From Oceanicaulis sp. BBD 1991-10 (GTDB lineage Bacteria > Pseudomonadota > Alphaproteobacteria > Caulobacterales > Maricaulaceae): DNA of 37,822 bases. Location of the stretch: contig LYSW01000024.1 of assembly GCA_001657295.1 (NCBI GenBank), forward strand, positions 1 through 37,822, in the 5' to 3' direction. Every line of letters begins with the position of its first letter. Positions within the stretch are counted from its first letter, which is position 1. A model generated the notes under the pieces. The model worked only from the letters and a program-made list of their open reading frames with translations, was not told where the DNA came from and searched no databases. The translations under genes and the position numbers were made by a program. Shown piece after piece: positions 9,763-20,937 of this stretch.

Positions 9763-11304
9763 GTGCGCCGTCTTGCACTCTTCGCCGCTGCTGGAGCAGC
9801 CGGCCTTTCATGCATCACCTCATCCATTCAGGCCTCGCCGGCCGCTGAAGACACGCAGGAGCGGGCGCAGGTCCAGACCGCCCCCGCCCGGGCTCAGTTG
9901 CGGGCCGCCGAGACCATTGAGCAGGTTGTCAGCACGCCCGCCGCTCAGCGCCGCCTGAGGGCTAATGTCCGTGGCGTCAGCCAGCGCGATGTCGCCCGCG
10001 CGGCCGCCCAGCTGGACGCCCGCAATCCGGCGCGGATGGCCGCCATTCCCGATGCTGAATTCGGCAATGTCACACGCGTCAACCCGCAAACCCTAACTGC
10101 ATTGCGCGCCTTGCCGCCGCGACGCCGCGGCGGTCAGGAGATCGAACAGATCACGCCGTCGCGCGCCGCGGCCAATGTCTTAAGGGTGCGCACCCGGACA
10201 TCGACGATCCAGGCGGATCAAGGCGGCGGACCGCCGGCGAGTTTTCAGGCGCCGGAGACGCCGAGCCTGGACGTCAACGCCTTCGGGGAGGATCTTCACG
10301 CTGCGCTCAGCAACTCCACAAACGGCTATATGATGCGGATTCGCCAGGGCGGGCAGACCATCTACACCCTGCAATGGGACTGGGCGCAGCGGCCGGGCGA
10401 CGGCGCGCGCGGCTGGAACCCCGACCGGCGCATGCATATCGCCAGCGTCTCGAAATTCATCACCGCGGTCGGATTGGTCCACCTGCTGATCGCGGAAGGC
10501 ATCGATCCGGACAGCGAAATCGTCGACTATCTGCCGGCCTATTGGGCCATCGGATCGAATGTCGAAGACATCAGCTTCACCGATCTCCTGCGCCATGAAT
10601 CCGGCTTCTCGACCGGGGTCTCGGACACCGGCTTCGTCTTCATGCGCCAGCAAGTGGCGGCGGGCGTCGCCGGTCAGGGCGCGCGCGATTATGAGAACAT
10701 GAATTACGGGCTGATGCGGATCTTGATCGCGACCATCGGCGGTTATGTGGATCCCAACGTGGTCTTCGGGCCGACCTCGATCAACGACTCAGTCTGGAAC
10801 GCCGTCTCGCTGGCCGCCTATGTCGATTATATGGAGACCCATGTCTTCGGTCCGGCCGGGGTCAGCAATCCCACCCTCGGCAAACAGGCGGGCACCGCGC
10901 GCGCTTATACGATTAATGGCGGCGGTTCCTGGAATACCGGCAATCTGTCGGACTGGGCCGGCGGCGCCGCCTGGCATATGAGCGTGGACGAGGTTCTGGA
11001 CGTGGCGAGCCTGTTTCGCCGCGGCAATGCCGGGATCACACGCTCCCAAGCAAGCAACGCCCTGGCGCGGAATTTCGGCGTGGACGGGCGCGTCAACACC
11101 GGCGCCGGGCCGATCTATCACAAGAACGGAATCTTCCGGAATATCGGCGCGTGCCCGGGCCGGAGCGAAGAACAGGCCGTGCTGCTCTTCCTCCCCGAAG
11201 ACATGGAGCTTGCGCTCTTCGTCAACTCGCCGGTCGGATCCAGCTGCACCTTCCTGCGCACCCTGGTGACGACGCTTTACACGGACAATCTGGTGGATCC
11301 GTAG
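9763..11304 (+). CDS. Exported serine hydrolase (beta-lactamase/PBP-like)
   Basis: Secreted enzyme of the penicillin-binding/class C beta-lactamase superfamily; the substrate is unknown and could be peptidoglycan peptides, an ester or an amide. The 513-residue product has a signal peptide (residues 1-25), a low-complexity polar region to about 165, then the hydrolase domain. It has SVSK at 228-231 (nucleophile Ser228, Lys231), YEN at 310-312 and HKNG at 453-456 in place of the KTG box. The GTG start at 9763 follows GGGGAGGA. A lipoprotein reading at Cys17 is possible, but the lipobox is poor. It stands alone, with upstream AT-rich sequence and the converging secreted protein downstream. Confidence 0.82.
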   Translation: MRRLALFAAAGAAGLSCITSSIQASPAAEDTQERAQVQTAPARAQLRAAETIEQVVSTPAAQRRLRANVRGVSQRDVARAAAQLDARNPARMAAIPDAEFGNVTRVNPQTLTALRALPPRRRGGQEIEQITPSRAAANVLRVRTRTSTIQADQGGGPPASFQAPETPSLDVNAFGEDLHAALSNSTNGYMMRIRQGGQTIYTLQWDWAQRPGDGARGWNPDRRMHIASVSKFITAVGLVHLLIAEGIDPDSEIVDYLPAYWAIGSNVEDISFTDLLRHESGFSTGVSDTGFVFMRQQVAAGVAGQGARDYENMNYGLMRILIATIGGYVDPNVVFGPTSINDSVWNAVSLAAYVDYMETHVFGPAGVSNPTLGKQAGTARAYTINGGGSWNTGNLSDWAGGAAWHMSVDEVLDVASLFRRGNAGITRSQASNALARNFGVDGRVNTGAGPIYHKNGIFRNIGACPGRSEEQAVLLFLPEDMELALFVNSPVGSSCTFLRTLVTTLYTDNLVDP

Positions 11305-11316
11305 GCCGCGGGCCTA
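11302..11316 (+). terminator. Short hairpin at the serine hydrolase stop codon
   Basis: TAGGCC (including the TAG stop) can pair with GGCCTA at 11311-11316 around a 3-base loop. The stem is six base pairs and there is no T-run, so it is a weak terminator candidate. Confidence 0.25.
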
Positions 11317-11433
11317 TTCGCCAGACGCTGGGGCGTCGCCGTCGCGCAGGCGGCGAGCCTCAGCGCCAGTGCGGCTTATGGGACGCGTCTTCGTGACCTG
11401 AGTGAATATAACACGCGAGGAGGTGCGCTCCGC

Positions 11434-12012
11434 TTAAAACGGCCCGTATCGATAGACATGCGGGGCAGTTTCTCCCTCCGCCGTGTTTTCAAACACGACG
11501 GCCGCATGAAGGCTTCTTCGATCGACGGTGAACGCCAGCACCGAGCCGTAAGTCGGCGGCAGACGGGTCGTCGCGTATATTCCGCCCTCGCCGATTGTGT
11601 TTGGAACGGTTTCCGGACGCTCCAGCGTTGCATCTTCTGACGCTTCGAACAGATGGGCGCGGCCGATATGGTCGATGAACAGCTCGCCTTGGACTCGGAA
11701 AACGCCAAGCGCCGCCAGATTGTCGACGGGGCCGTCATCCCAACTCTCGGCGGCCGGGTTGTTGAAATAGCTTTCAAAATTTGGCTTGAAACGTTCGCAG
11801 GAGCGAAGGCTCGGGAAATGAATTCTTAGACCCAGATCGACCGTCTCAGGCGGCACCATTTCCGCATACGTGTTCGGCTGGCGGCGATTGCCGCGTTCTC
11901 CCACGCAGGTCAGCGTGATCGCTTCCTCGAGCACGGCGGCTTGGCTTTGGGCGCCGCCCAGCCCCATGGCGGCGGAGATGGCGGTGAACGCTGCAAGCGT
12001 GCCGATGATCAA
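11434..12012 (-). CDS. Hypothetical secreted protein
   Basis: I do not recognise this family. A TTG at 12012 follows a perfect AAGGAGG (12022-12028) at 9 bases, which decides the start. It gives 192 residues with a hydrophobic export signal (LIIGTLAAFTAISAAMGLGG, initiator read as Met). The mature part is polar and acidic, with TLTCVGERGNRRQ, SCERFKPNFESYFN, FRVQGELFIDHIGRA and a C-terminal VYRYGPF, and is probably a small beta-rich periplasmic protein. Two cysteines (in TLTCVG and RSCERF) could form a disulfide. It lies immediately downstream of the atp terminator, which overlaps its upstream region, and converges with the serine hydrolase gene. Confidence 0.65.
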   Translation of the reverse strand: MIIGTLAAFTAISAAMGLGGAQSQAAVLEEAITLTCVGERGNRRQPNTYAEMVPPETVDLGLRIHFPSLRSCERFKPNFESYFNNPAAESWDDGPVDNLAALGVFRVQGELFIDHIGRAHLFEASEDATLERPETVPNTIGEGGIYATTRLPPTYGSVLAFTVDRRSLHAAVVFENTAEGETAPHVYRYGPF

Positions 12013-12036
12013 GGCGTCCAGCCTCCTTAATGCGAT

Positions 12037-12074
12037 CAAAACAAGAAAGCCCCGAGCGATTTCTCGCGCGGGGC
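12037..12074 (-). terminator. Rho-independent terminator of the atp operon
   Basis: Read on the minus strand, GCCCCG-C-GCGA, loop GAAA, TCGC-T-CGGGGC forms a stem of ten pairs with one C/T mismatch, followed directly by TTTCTTGTTTTG. It begins 32 bases after the atpC stop and is the clearest intrinsic terminator in the window. Confidence 0.9.
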
Positions 12075-12105
12075 CTGCAGGAAAGTCAATGAAAAGCGTC
12101 GAAGG

Positions 12106-12507
12106 CTAGTGCGCGATCGCCCGCAGCAGGGCCTCAAATTTCTCAATCCGCGCCTGCGCGTCGCGGGTTTCGTCTTCATTGCGCGCCTGACCGAGGTCTT
12201 CGCGCGCTTCGGTGAGTTCGCGCTCGATGTCGGAGGCGTTCACCGTGGACAGATCAATGGCTTCTTCCGCCAGGATGGTCAGCCCTTCCGGCGTGACTTC
12301 CGCAAAGCCGCCCTGGATGAAGGTGCGGGTCACCTCGCCGTCGGCATGAACCGCAATGGCGCCGGCGCGGATGGTCGACATGAAGGGCGCATGGCCCGCG
12401 AGGACGCCGAACTCGCCGTCGACGCCGGGCACCACCACCATGTCCACCTCGCCGGCAAACACGCGCGCTTCAGGGGACACCAGATCGAAGTGAAGCTTGT
12501 CCGCCAT
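12106..12507 (-). CDS. atpC: F1 ATP synthase epsilon subunit
   Basis: Central-stalk subunit that couples rotation to catalysis and inhibits ATP hydrolysis. The 133-residue product has the N-terminal beta-sandwich ([51 protein letters not shown]) and a C-terminal helical hairpin from about 90. The ATG at 12507 shares bases with the stop of the upstream small gene (TGATG), so translation is probably coupled; a GTG at 12510 is also in frame. Last gene of the atp operon. Confidence 0.95.
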   Translation of the reverse strand: MADKLHFDLVSPEARVFAGEVDMVVVPGVDGEFGVLAGHAPFMSTIRAGAIAVHADGEVTRTFIQGGFAEVTPEGLTILAEEAIDLSTVNASDIERELTEAREDLGQARNEDETRDAQARIEKFEALLRAIAH

Positions 12508-12725
12508 CACTTGCCTTCCTTCTCGGCGATCGCGGCCTTGAAGAGCTGCGTCGCCGCTTCGAACTTGTCGCGGCAGCCGGGATTGCAGAATCCGACCACC
12601 ACAGCGTTTCCGTCAGGGCCGGGATAGGTGGTGAGCGCCTCAGCGCTCACCGGTTCTCCCGACCAGGGACACACGTCGTTGACGCAGTCCTCAAGTCTTG
12701 GCGCAGGGGCTCCCGCGCCGGGCAA
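12507..12725 (-). CDS. Small four-cysteine (YHS/TRASH-like) protein inside atp operon
   Basis: The 72-residue protein has Cys14 and Cys19 in [13 protein letters not shown] and Cys47 and Cys51 in [12 protein letters not shown], the layout of YHS/TRASH metal-binding modules (C-x4-C, then C-x3-C followed by a helix). Metal binding is inferred. It starts with TTG directly after the atpD TAA, with GGAAG 8 bases upstream, and its stop overlaps the atpC ATG. It is therefore embedded in the operon and must be co-transcribed and probably co-translated with atpD and atpC. It has no signal peptide. It is not one of the eight ATP synthase subunits; a role in assembly, regulation or metal sensing is possible, but nothing in the sequence proves one. 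Confidence 0.75.
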   Translation of the reverse strand: MPGAGAPAPRLEDCVNDVCPWSGEPVSAEALTTYPGPDGNAVVVGFCNPGCRDKFEAATQLFKAAIAEKEGK

Positions 12726-15114
<2,389 letters not shown>

Positions 15115-15147
15115 TCGGCGCTACTCCTGTGGATGGCGCAAGCCGCC

Positions 15148-16683
<1,536 letters not shown>

Positions 16684-17244
16684 TTAAGCCTCTTTCATCG
16701 TTTTGCGCAGTCCCTCAAGCTTGGTCTTGAGAGACGAGTCGAACATGCGTGAGCCGACCTTCACGATCAGCCCGCCAATAATGTCTTCACGCACCTCGGT
16801 GCGGATTTCCACGTCCCGGCCCAGCGCCGTCTTCAGCGCGGTTTTCAGCTCTTTGAGCTGGGTGGCCGTGAGCGGATCAGCCGAAATGACATCGGCCGAG
16901 CTCGAACCGCGGCGACGCGCGGCCAGCGCCTTGAAGGCGCGCAGAATGTCTTTGAGATCGCCGGCGCGCCCGTTGCGCGCGGCCACCGCCAAAAAGTCGG
17001 AGGTCAGCTTGTTCAGCTTCAGCTTCTTGCTCAGCTCTGAGAGCGCAGCGGCTTTCTCAGCGCCTTTAAACACGGGGCTGGCCAGCGCGCGCGATAAATC
17101 CGCGCTTTCCGCAAAGGCGCTCAGCAGGGTGTCGACATCGGTCTCCACCTTGGCCAGCGCGCCCGCCTCATCGGCCAGCTCGAACAGGGCGCGCGCATAA
17201 CGCTCGCCGGCTTCGCCCGTGATCACATCCTCGGAAGGGGTCAC
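16684..17244 (-). CDS. atpH: F1 ATP synthase delta subunit
   Basis: Peripheral-stalk protein joining F1 to the b subunits of Fo. From the GTG at 17244 the product is 186 residues, the usual size, starting just before GEAGERYARALFELADEAG. The family features ASPVFKGAEKAAAL, NKLTSDFLAVAARNGR and EDIIGGLIVKVGSRMFDSSLKTKLEGLR follow. A TTG at 17313 would add a 23-residue basic leader and has no ribosome site, so I reject it. First gene of the F1 operon; the Fo genes are not in the window, as is usual for alphaproteobacteria, which keep them elsewhere. Confidence 0.93.
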   Translation of the reverse strand: MTPSEDVITGEAGERYARALFELADEAGALAKVETDVDTLLSAFAESADLSRALASPVFKGAEKAAALSELSKKLKLNKLTSDFLAVAARNGRAGDLKDILRAFKALAARRRGSSSADVISADPLTATQLKELKTALKTALGRDVEIRTEVREDIIGGLIVKVGSRMFDSSLKTKLEGLRKTMKEA

Positions 17245-17307
17245 CGTTGTCCGCCGCTTTCTTCTCGTGACTGCCGCCTGAGCAGGGTGCCGCCCGGAAT
17301 CGGGAGC

Positions 17308-17332
17308 GCTCAAGCAATTGAAAGGTTTGAGC
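17308..17332 (-). repeat. Inverted repeat in the atp leader
   Basis: GCTCAA at 17308-17313 and TTGAGC at 17327-17332 are perfect inverted arms around 13 bases. It follows the attenuator-like hairpin on the minus strand. The TTGAAA/TTTCAA arms that overlap it could form a competing hairpin. Confidence 0.35.
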
Positions 17333-17337
17333 TTTTC

Positions 17338-17369
17338 AAAAAGGCATGCGCGGGTGATCCGCCCATGCC
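17338..17369 (-). terminator. Terminator- or attenuator-like hairpin in the atp leader
   Basis: On the minus strand GGCATG pairs with CATGCC and, past one G/G mismatch, GCGG pairs with CCGC around the loop ATCAC; five Ts follow immediately. That is a standard intrinsic terminator shape. It is 124 bases after the kinase gene stop (17493) but downstream of the best atp promoter candidate, so it either ends the priA-kinase transcript or attenuates atp transcription about 10 bases after its start. Confidence 0.65.
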
Positions 17370-17374
17370 CCTCG

Positions 17375-17390
17375 AACTCGGCGCCGAGTT
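17375..17390. promoter_or_regulatory. Perfect 16-bp palindrome over the atp promoter
   Basis: AACTCGGCGCCGAGTT reads the same on both strands with no spacer. It overlaps the predicted -10 box (17386-17393) and the expected start of transcription (about 17379), a position typical of repressor operators. No binding protein can be named from the sequence. Confidence 0.55.
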
Positions 17391-17414
17391 AGCACAGGGG
17401 GGCACAGGCGGCAA
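17386..17414 (-). promoter_or_regulatory. Predicted housekeeping promoter of the atp operon
   Basis: On the minus strand TTGCCGC (17408-17414), a 14-base spacer and GCTAACTC (17386-17393) match the Caulobacter-type sigma-73 consensus TTGACGS-N10-14-GCTANAWC at 6 of 7 and 7 of 8 positions. The predicted leader to the atpH GTG is about 135 bases. Confidence 0.6.
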
Positions 17415-17492
17415 CAGGAAGAGGTGGGGAAGGGGCGTTTGAGGCCGGGCCAGGGGGGCTTCGAGCGACTGCGATGCGATCAGCGCGGGCCG

Positions 17493-17987
17493 CTATACAC
17501 GCGCGACCAATCGGGCGAGGGCGCGCGCCGCCTCAAGCGGATCAATACGGCTCGTCTCGAGCGGCGCCGCGTCGGGCCAGGGCTCGACGACGCGCGTCTG
17601 GACCTCCGGCCAGCTGGGCGGAAACGGCGCGTCGGGACCTGACGACCTTCTCTCGACGCGCCTGCGATGCTCCTCATGGTCCGAACAAGTCACAAGGACT
17701 TCGAGGAAGGGCGCATCCGCGCGGACCGCGGCGTCTCGCCAGCCGCATCGGGTGTGATCGATGGGATTGACGCTATCGGCGATCACCGTGCGTCCCAGGC
17801 GCAGATTCTCCGTCGCAACGGCTTGGCCAATCTCATAGCCTGCGGGTCCGAGATCCCGCGGGCGGCCATTGAGGAGCACCGCTTCGATCGTGTCGACACG
17901 AACGAGCATCCATCCGAATTCACGGGCGGCCATCCGCGCGAGGCTTGTCTTCCCGACACCCGGCTTGCCGCCCAGAATGATCAGCAT
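17493..17987 (-). CDS. P-loop kinase-like ATPase (AAA_33 type)
   Basis: A 164-residue soluble protein with a P-loop at the start (MLIILGGKPGVGKTSLA) and the order of features seen in small-molecule or zeta-toxin-like kinases: LVRVDTIEA near 30, GRTVIADSVNP near 68, LEVLVTCSDHEEHRRRVERR near 95 (a lid-like arginine cluster) and a C-terminal helix. The substrate is unknown. The ATG at 17987 has GAGG 5 bases upstream; a GTG at 17990 is also in frame. It begins 7 bases after the priA stop, so it is co-transcribed with priA. It lies upstream of the atp promoter. Confidence 0.75.
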   Translation of the reverse strand: MLIILGGKPGVGKTSLARMAAREFGWMLVRVDTIEAVLLNGRPRDLGPAGYEIGQAVATENLRLGRTVIADSVNPIDHTRCGWRDAAVRADAPFLEVLVTCSDHEEHRRRVERRSSGPDAPFPPSWPEVQTRVVEPWPDAAPLETSRIDPLEAARALARLVARV

Positions 17988-17994
17988 CACGACC

Positions 17995-20163
17995 TCACAA
18001 AAACGAATACGGCTCGATATCCACCGTCACCCGCACGCTGGAGGGCGTTTTGAAGCGGCCGGTCCAGGCGCGCATATAGGCGGAAACGTCGACGCTCTTC
18101 TCCGCTTGCACCAGGAAGCGCCGCCGCCAGCGCCCGCGCACCACGCCGAGCGGCGGTTCGGCCGGCCCGAAAACGTCGACGCCGTCCGCTGACGGCGCCG
18201 CCTTGGCGATGGCGCGGCACGCCTCGTCCACCAGACCCGCATCGGGCGCCGAGACGATCAGGGCGGCCAGGCGGCCGAAGGGCGGGAGTTTCAGCAGTTC
18301 GCGCATTTGCCGCTCGGTGGTCAGGAAGGCGTCCCGGTCGCCCGCCTCCAGCGCGCGCAGCGCTTGGTGGTTTGGGTCCCAGGTCTGCAGCAAAGCGCGG
18401 CCGGGCTTGTCGGCGCGGCCGGCGCGTCCCGCAGCTTGGACCAGGGTCTGATAGGTGCGCTCGCCCGCGCGCAGATCACCGCCGGCGAGGCCCAGGTCCG
18501 CATCCACCACGCCGACGAGCGTGAGGTGCGGGAAGTTATGGCCCTTCGCGGCGATCTGGGTGCCGACCAGGATGTCGATTTCGCCGCTCTCCATGCGCTC
18601 GACCAAGGCGCGGACATCCTCGCCGGACTGAGCGGTGTCGGAGGAGAAGACCTCGATGCGCGCATCGGGGAAGCGGCGAACGGCTTCCTCCGCCACGCGC
18701 TCCACGCCGGGCCCCACGCCGATCAGGCTGTCTTCCGCGCCGCATTCAGGGCAGTGCTTAGGCTTGGGCATGGAGAAGCCGGTGGTGTGGCAGACCAGCC
18801 GGCCGGTATAGCGATGCTCGACCAGCCAGCGGTCGGCCTCGGGGCTTTTCATCTTGTGTCCGCAGGCCTTGCACAACACCAGGGGCGCGAAGCCGCGGCG
18901 GTTCAAATAGAGCAAAGCCTGCTCGCGCCGCGCCAGCGTATCGGCGACCGCCTGCACCAGGGGCTCGGACAGCCATTCGCCCTTTTCCGGCGGCGCCTCG
19001 CGCAGATCCAGCAGCTCCACGTCCGGCAGGACTGAACCAGTGACCCGCGCGGGCAGGCGCACATGGACGTAGCGGCCGGCCTCTGCATTCACCAGGCTTT
19101 CCAGGGAGGGCGTCGCGCTGGCCAGGATGGAGACCGCGCCTGCGAGCTTGGAGCGGGCCACCGCCAGATCCCGGGCGTTATAGGTCAGCATCTCGTCCTG
19201 CTTATAGGTGGGGTCGTGCTCCTCATCGACGACGATCATGCGCAGCCATGGCAGGGGCAGGAAGATCGAGGAGCGCGCGCCCATGACGATGCGCGCCCGG
19301 CCCGACGCCGCTTCGCGCCAGGAGCGGCGGCGCTCCTTGTCCGACAGCCCGGAATGCCAGCGCGCCGGCTCGACCCCGAAGCGATCGGAGAAGCGCTTGA
19401 TCACCGACTGGGTCAAGGCGATCTCCGGCAGCAGCACCAGGATTTGCGCGTCCGGCTCCCGGCGCAGCAGTTCCGCGATGGCTTCGAAATAGACCTCGGT
19501 TTTGCCCGAGCCGGTGACCCCGTCGATCAAGGCGGCCTGAAACCCGCCTGCGGCGACCAGGCGGCGCAGCGTGCGCGAGGCCTCCTCCTGCAGCGCGGTC
19601 AGCGGCAGGCCGGGCCGGTTGGGATCGGGCGCCTGGAAGGGCGGATCGACCTCGATCTCGCGGGCGGAAAGGGCGCCCGCCTGGGCCAATCCTTTCACAA
19701 CCGAAGCGGACACGCCGGCGCGCCGGGCCAGCTCCGCGGCGGTGGCGGGGCCCTCTTCGAGCGCCGCGAGCACCGCGTGGCGCGCCGGGGTCATGCGCGC
19801 GACGGGTTGACCGGTCACCGCGTAGACCGTCTCCACCGGAGAGGGTTTGAGGGCGGCGGGGCTGCGCAGCACGGAGCGAAGGATGATGCCGGGCGGCTCG
19901 ACCAGGTAGCGCGCGGTCCAGTCGATGAAGTCGCGAACCGGCTGCTCGAGCCTCGGGCCGCCGCGCACCATTTCGATGGGCTTGAGCGTGCGCGAGCCGT
20001 CGTCCGGCGCGGTCGCCCAGACCACTCCGCTCGCCGAGCGCTGACCCAAGGGCACGATGACATGATCGCCGGGCTGCACCTGCACGCCGTCGGGAACCGC
20101 ATAATCAAACGGTTCCGGCAGGGGCATGGGAATCAGGACGCGGGCGAGCAGGCGAGTCATCAT
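17995..20163 (-). CDS. priA: Primosomal helicase PriA (replication restart)
   Basis: 3'-5' DNA helicase that reloads the replicative helicase at stalled forks. The 722-residue product has the PriA N-terminal DNA-binding domain (RVLIPMPLPEPFDYAVP, GDHVIVPLGQR), Walker A GVTGSGKTEVYF, DEEH motif II, PSLES, and the helicase C-terminal region (LLYLNRRGF, TQIAAKGHNFPHLTLVGVVDADL, QAAGRAGR). The zinc region is unusual: CKAC and CPEC remain, the usual second CxxC pair is absent (MKSPEADRW) and another is reduced to CHTT. Start chosen at tandem ATG 20163/20160; a more upstream start would only add a non-conserved leader. Confidence 0.95.
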   Translation of the reverse strand: MMTRLLARVLIPMPLPEPFDYAVPDGVQVQPGDHVIVPLGQRSASGVVWATAPDDGSRTLKPIEMVRGGPRLEQPVRDFIDWTARYLVEPPGIILRSVLRSPAALKPSPVETVYAVTGQPVARMTPARHAVLAALEEGPATAAELARRAGVSASVVKGLAQAGALSAREIEVDPPFQAPDPNRPGLPLTALQEEASRTLRRLVAAGGFQAALIDGVTGSGKTEVYFEAIAELLRREPDAQILVLLPEIALTQSVIKRFSDRFGVEPARWHSGLSDKERRRSWREAASGRARIVMGARSSIFLPLPWLRMIVVDEEHDPTYKQDEMLTYNARDLAVARSKLAGAVSILASATPSLESLVNAEAGRYVHVRLPARVTGSVLPDVELLDLREAPPEKGEWLSEPLVQAVADTLARREQALLYLNRRGFAPLVLCKACGHKMKSPEADRWLVEHRYTGRLVCHTTGFSMPKPKHCPECGAEDSLIGVGPGVERVAEEAVRRFPDARIEVFSSDTAQSGEDVRALVERMESGEIDILVGTQIAAKGHNFPHLTLVGVVDADLGLAGGDLRAGERTYQTLVQAAGRAGRADKPGRALLQTWDPNHQALRALEAGDRDAFLTTERQMRELLKLPPFGRLAALIVSAPDAGLVDEACRAIAKAAPSADGVDVFGPAEPPLGVVRGRWRRRFLVQAEKSVDVSAYMRAWTGRFKTPSSVRVTVDIEPYSFL

Positions 20164-20235
20164 CGTCAAGCCTAGCAAACCCGGCGCGCGCGATCTCAGG
20201 GTTAACGCATTCAAAATCCGTCGCGGCTAGACAGG

Positions 20236-20246
20236 TTGCGACGCAA
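20236..20246. repeat. Small palindrome upstream of the DUF484 gene
   Basis: TTGCG-A-CGCAA is an 11-base perfect inverted repeat 17 bases before the DUF484 start, in the 99-base divergent gap with priA. A regulator site is possible but short repeats like this occur by chance. Confidence 0.2.
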
Positions 20247-20262
20247 TTAGGGCCGCCCCGCC

Positions 20263-20937
20263 ATGACCGACACCGCTGAACCCGACGTGCTCGACCTGGA
20301 TGCGCTGCGTGCGCAGCTGCGGGCTCGCCCGGACATCGTCACCGCGGACGCGCAGCTGATGGAGATGGTGCGCGCGGCGCTGGCGTCGGACAGCGTGGTG
20401 GATCTTTCCAGCCGGCAACGCCGGCGGGTCGAGGCGGAGCTGGCCAGGGTGCAGGCCGCCAACGCCGCGCTGATCGAGTTGTCCAAGGCCAATCTGGCCG
20501 CCCAGGCCCAGTGCCACAACGCCGTGCTGGCGGTGCTGGAGAGCGAGACGCTTTCCGCGCTGGACCGCAAGCTCGACGGCCGCGTCTCCGGCGCGCTGAG
20601 CGTGGACAAGGTGCGGGTCCTGATCGAAGGCTGCACGCCGCTGGCCGAAGGGCGCGCTCTGATCGGGTGCGCGCCGGATCTGGTCGATGCGCTGATCGGC
20701 GCGAAGGCCGAACGTCTGGGGCCTGTCGATACGCGCTTCGCCGACGCGGTTTACGGGCCTCAAGGACCGGGCCTTCGCTCGGAAGCCCTGGTTCGCATGG
20801 ATATCGCCGGCCATCCCGCAGCCCTGTGCCTGGCGGCGCGGGACCAGGCCGCCTTCACCCCGGACATGGGCGCGGACCTTCTGCATTTCCTGGCCCGCGT
20901 GCTGGAACGGCGGATCGCGCCATGGCTGCGCGCTTAA
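20263..20937 (+). CDS. DUF484 family protein
   Basis: Soluble 224-residue protein of the DUF484 family, which has a GAF-like fold and no firmly established function; it is very often encoded next to xerC. An N-terminal helical part holds DIVTADAQLMEMVRAAL and SSRQRRRVEAELARVQAANAALIEL. The C-terminal part holds ARDQAAFTPDMGADLLHFLARVLERRIAPWL, the signature end of the family. ATG at 20263. Its last 16 bases overlap the xerC start, so the pair is translationally coupled. Confidence 0.88.
   Translation: MTDTAEPDVLDLDALRAQLRARPDIVTADAQLMEMVRAALASDSVVDLSSRQRRRVEAELARVQAANAALIELSKANLAAQAQCHNAVLAVLESETLSALDRKLDGRVSGALSVDKVRVLIEGCTPLAEGRALIGCAPDLVDALIGAKAERLGPVDTRFADAVYGPQGPGLRSEALVRMDIAGHPAALCLAARDQAAFTPDMGADLLHFLARVLERRIAPWLRA

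Noticed and set aside
17245-17313. Extended N-terminus of atpH from TTG
   Set aside because: Basic leader with no ribosome site; the GTG at 17244 gives the normal length.
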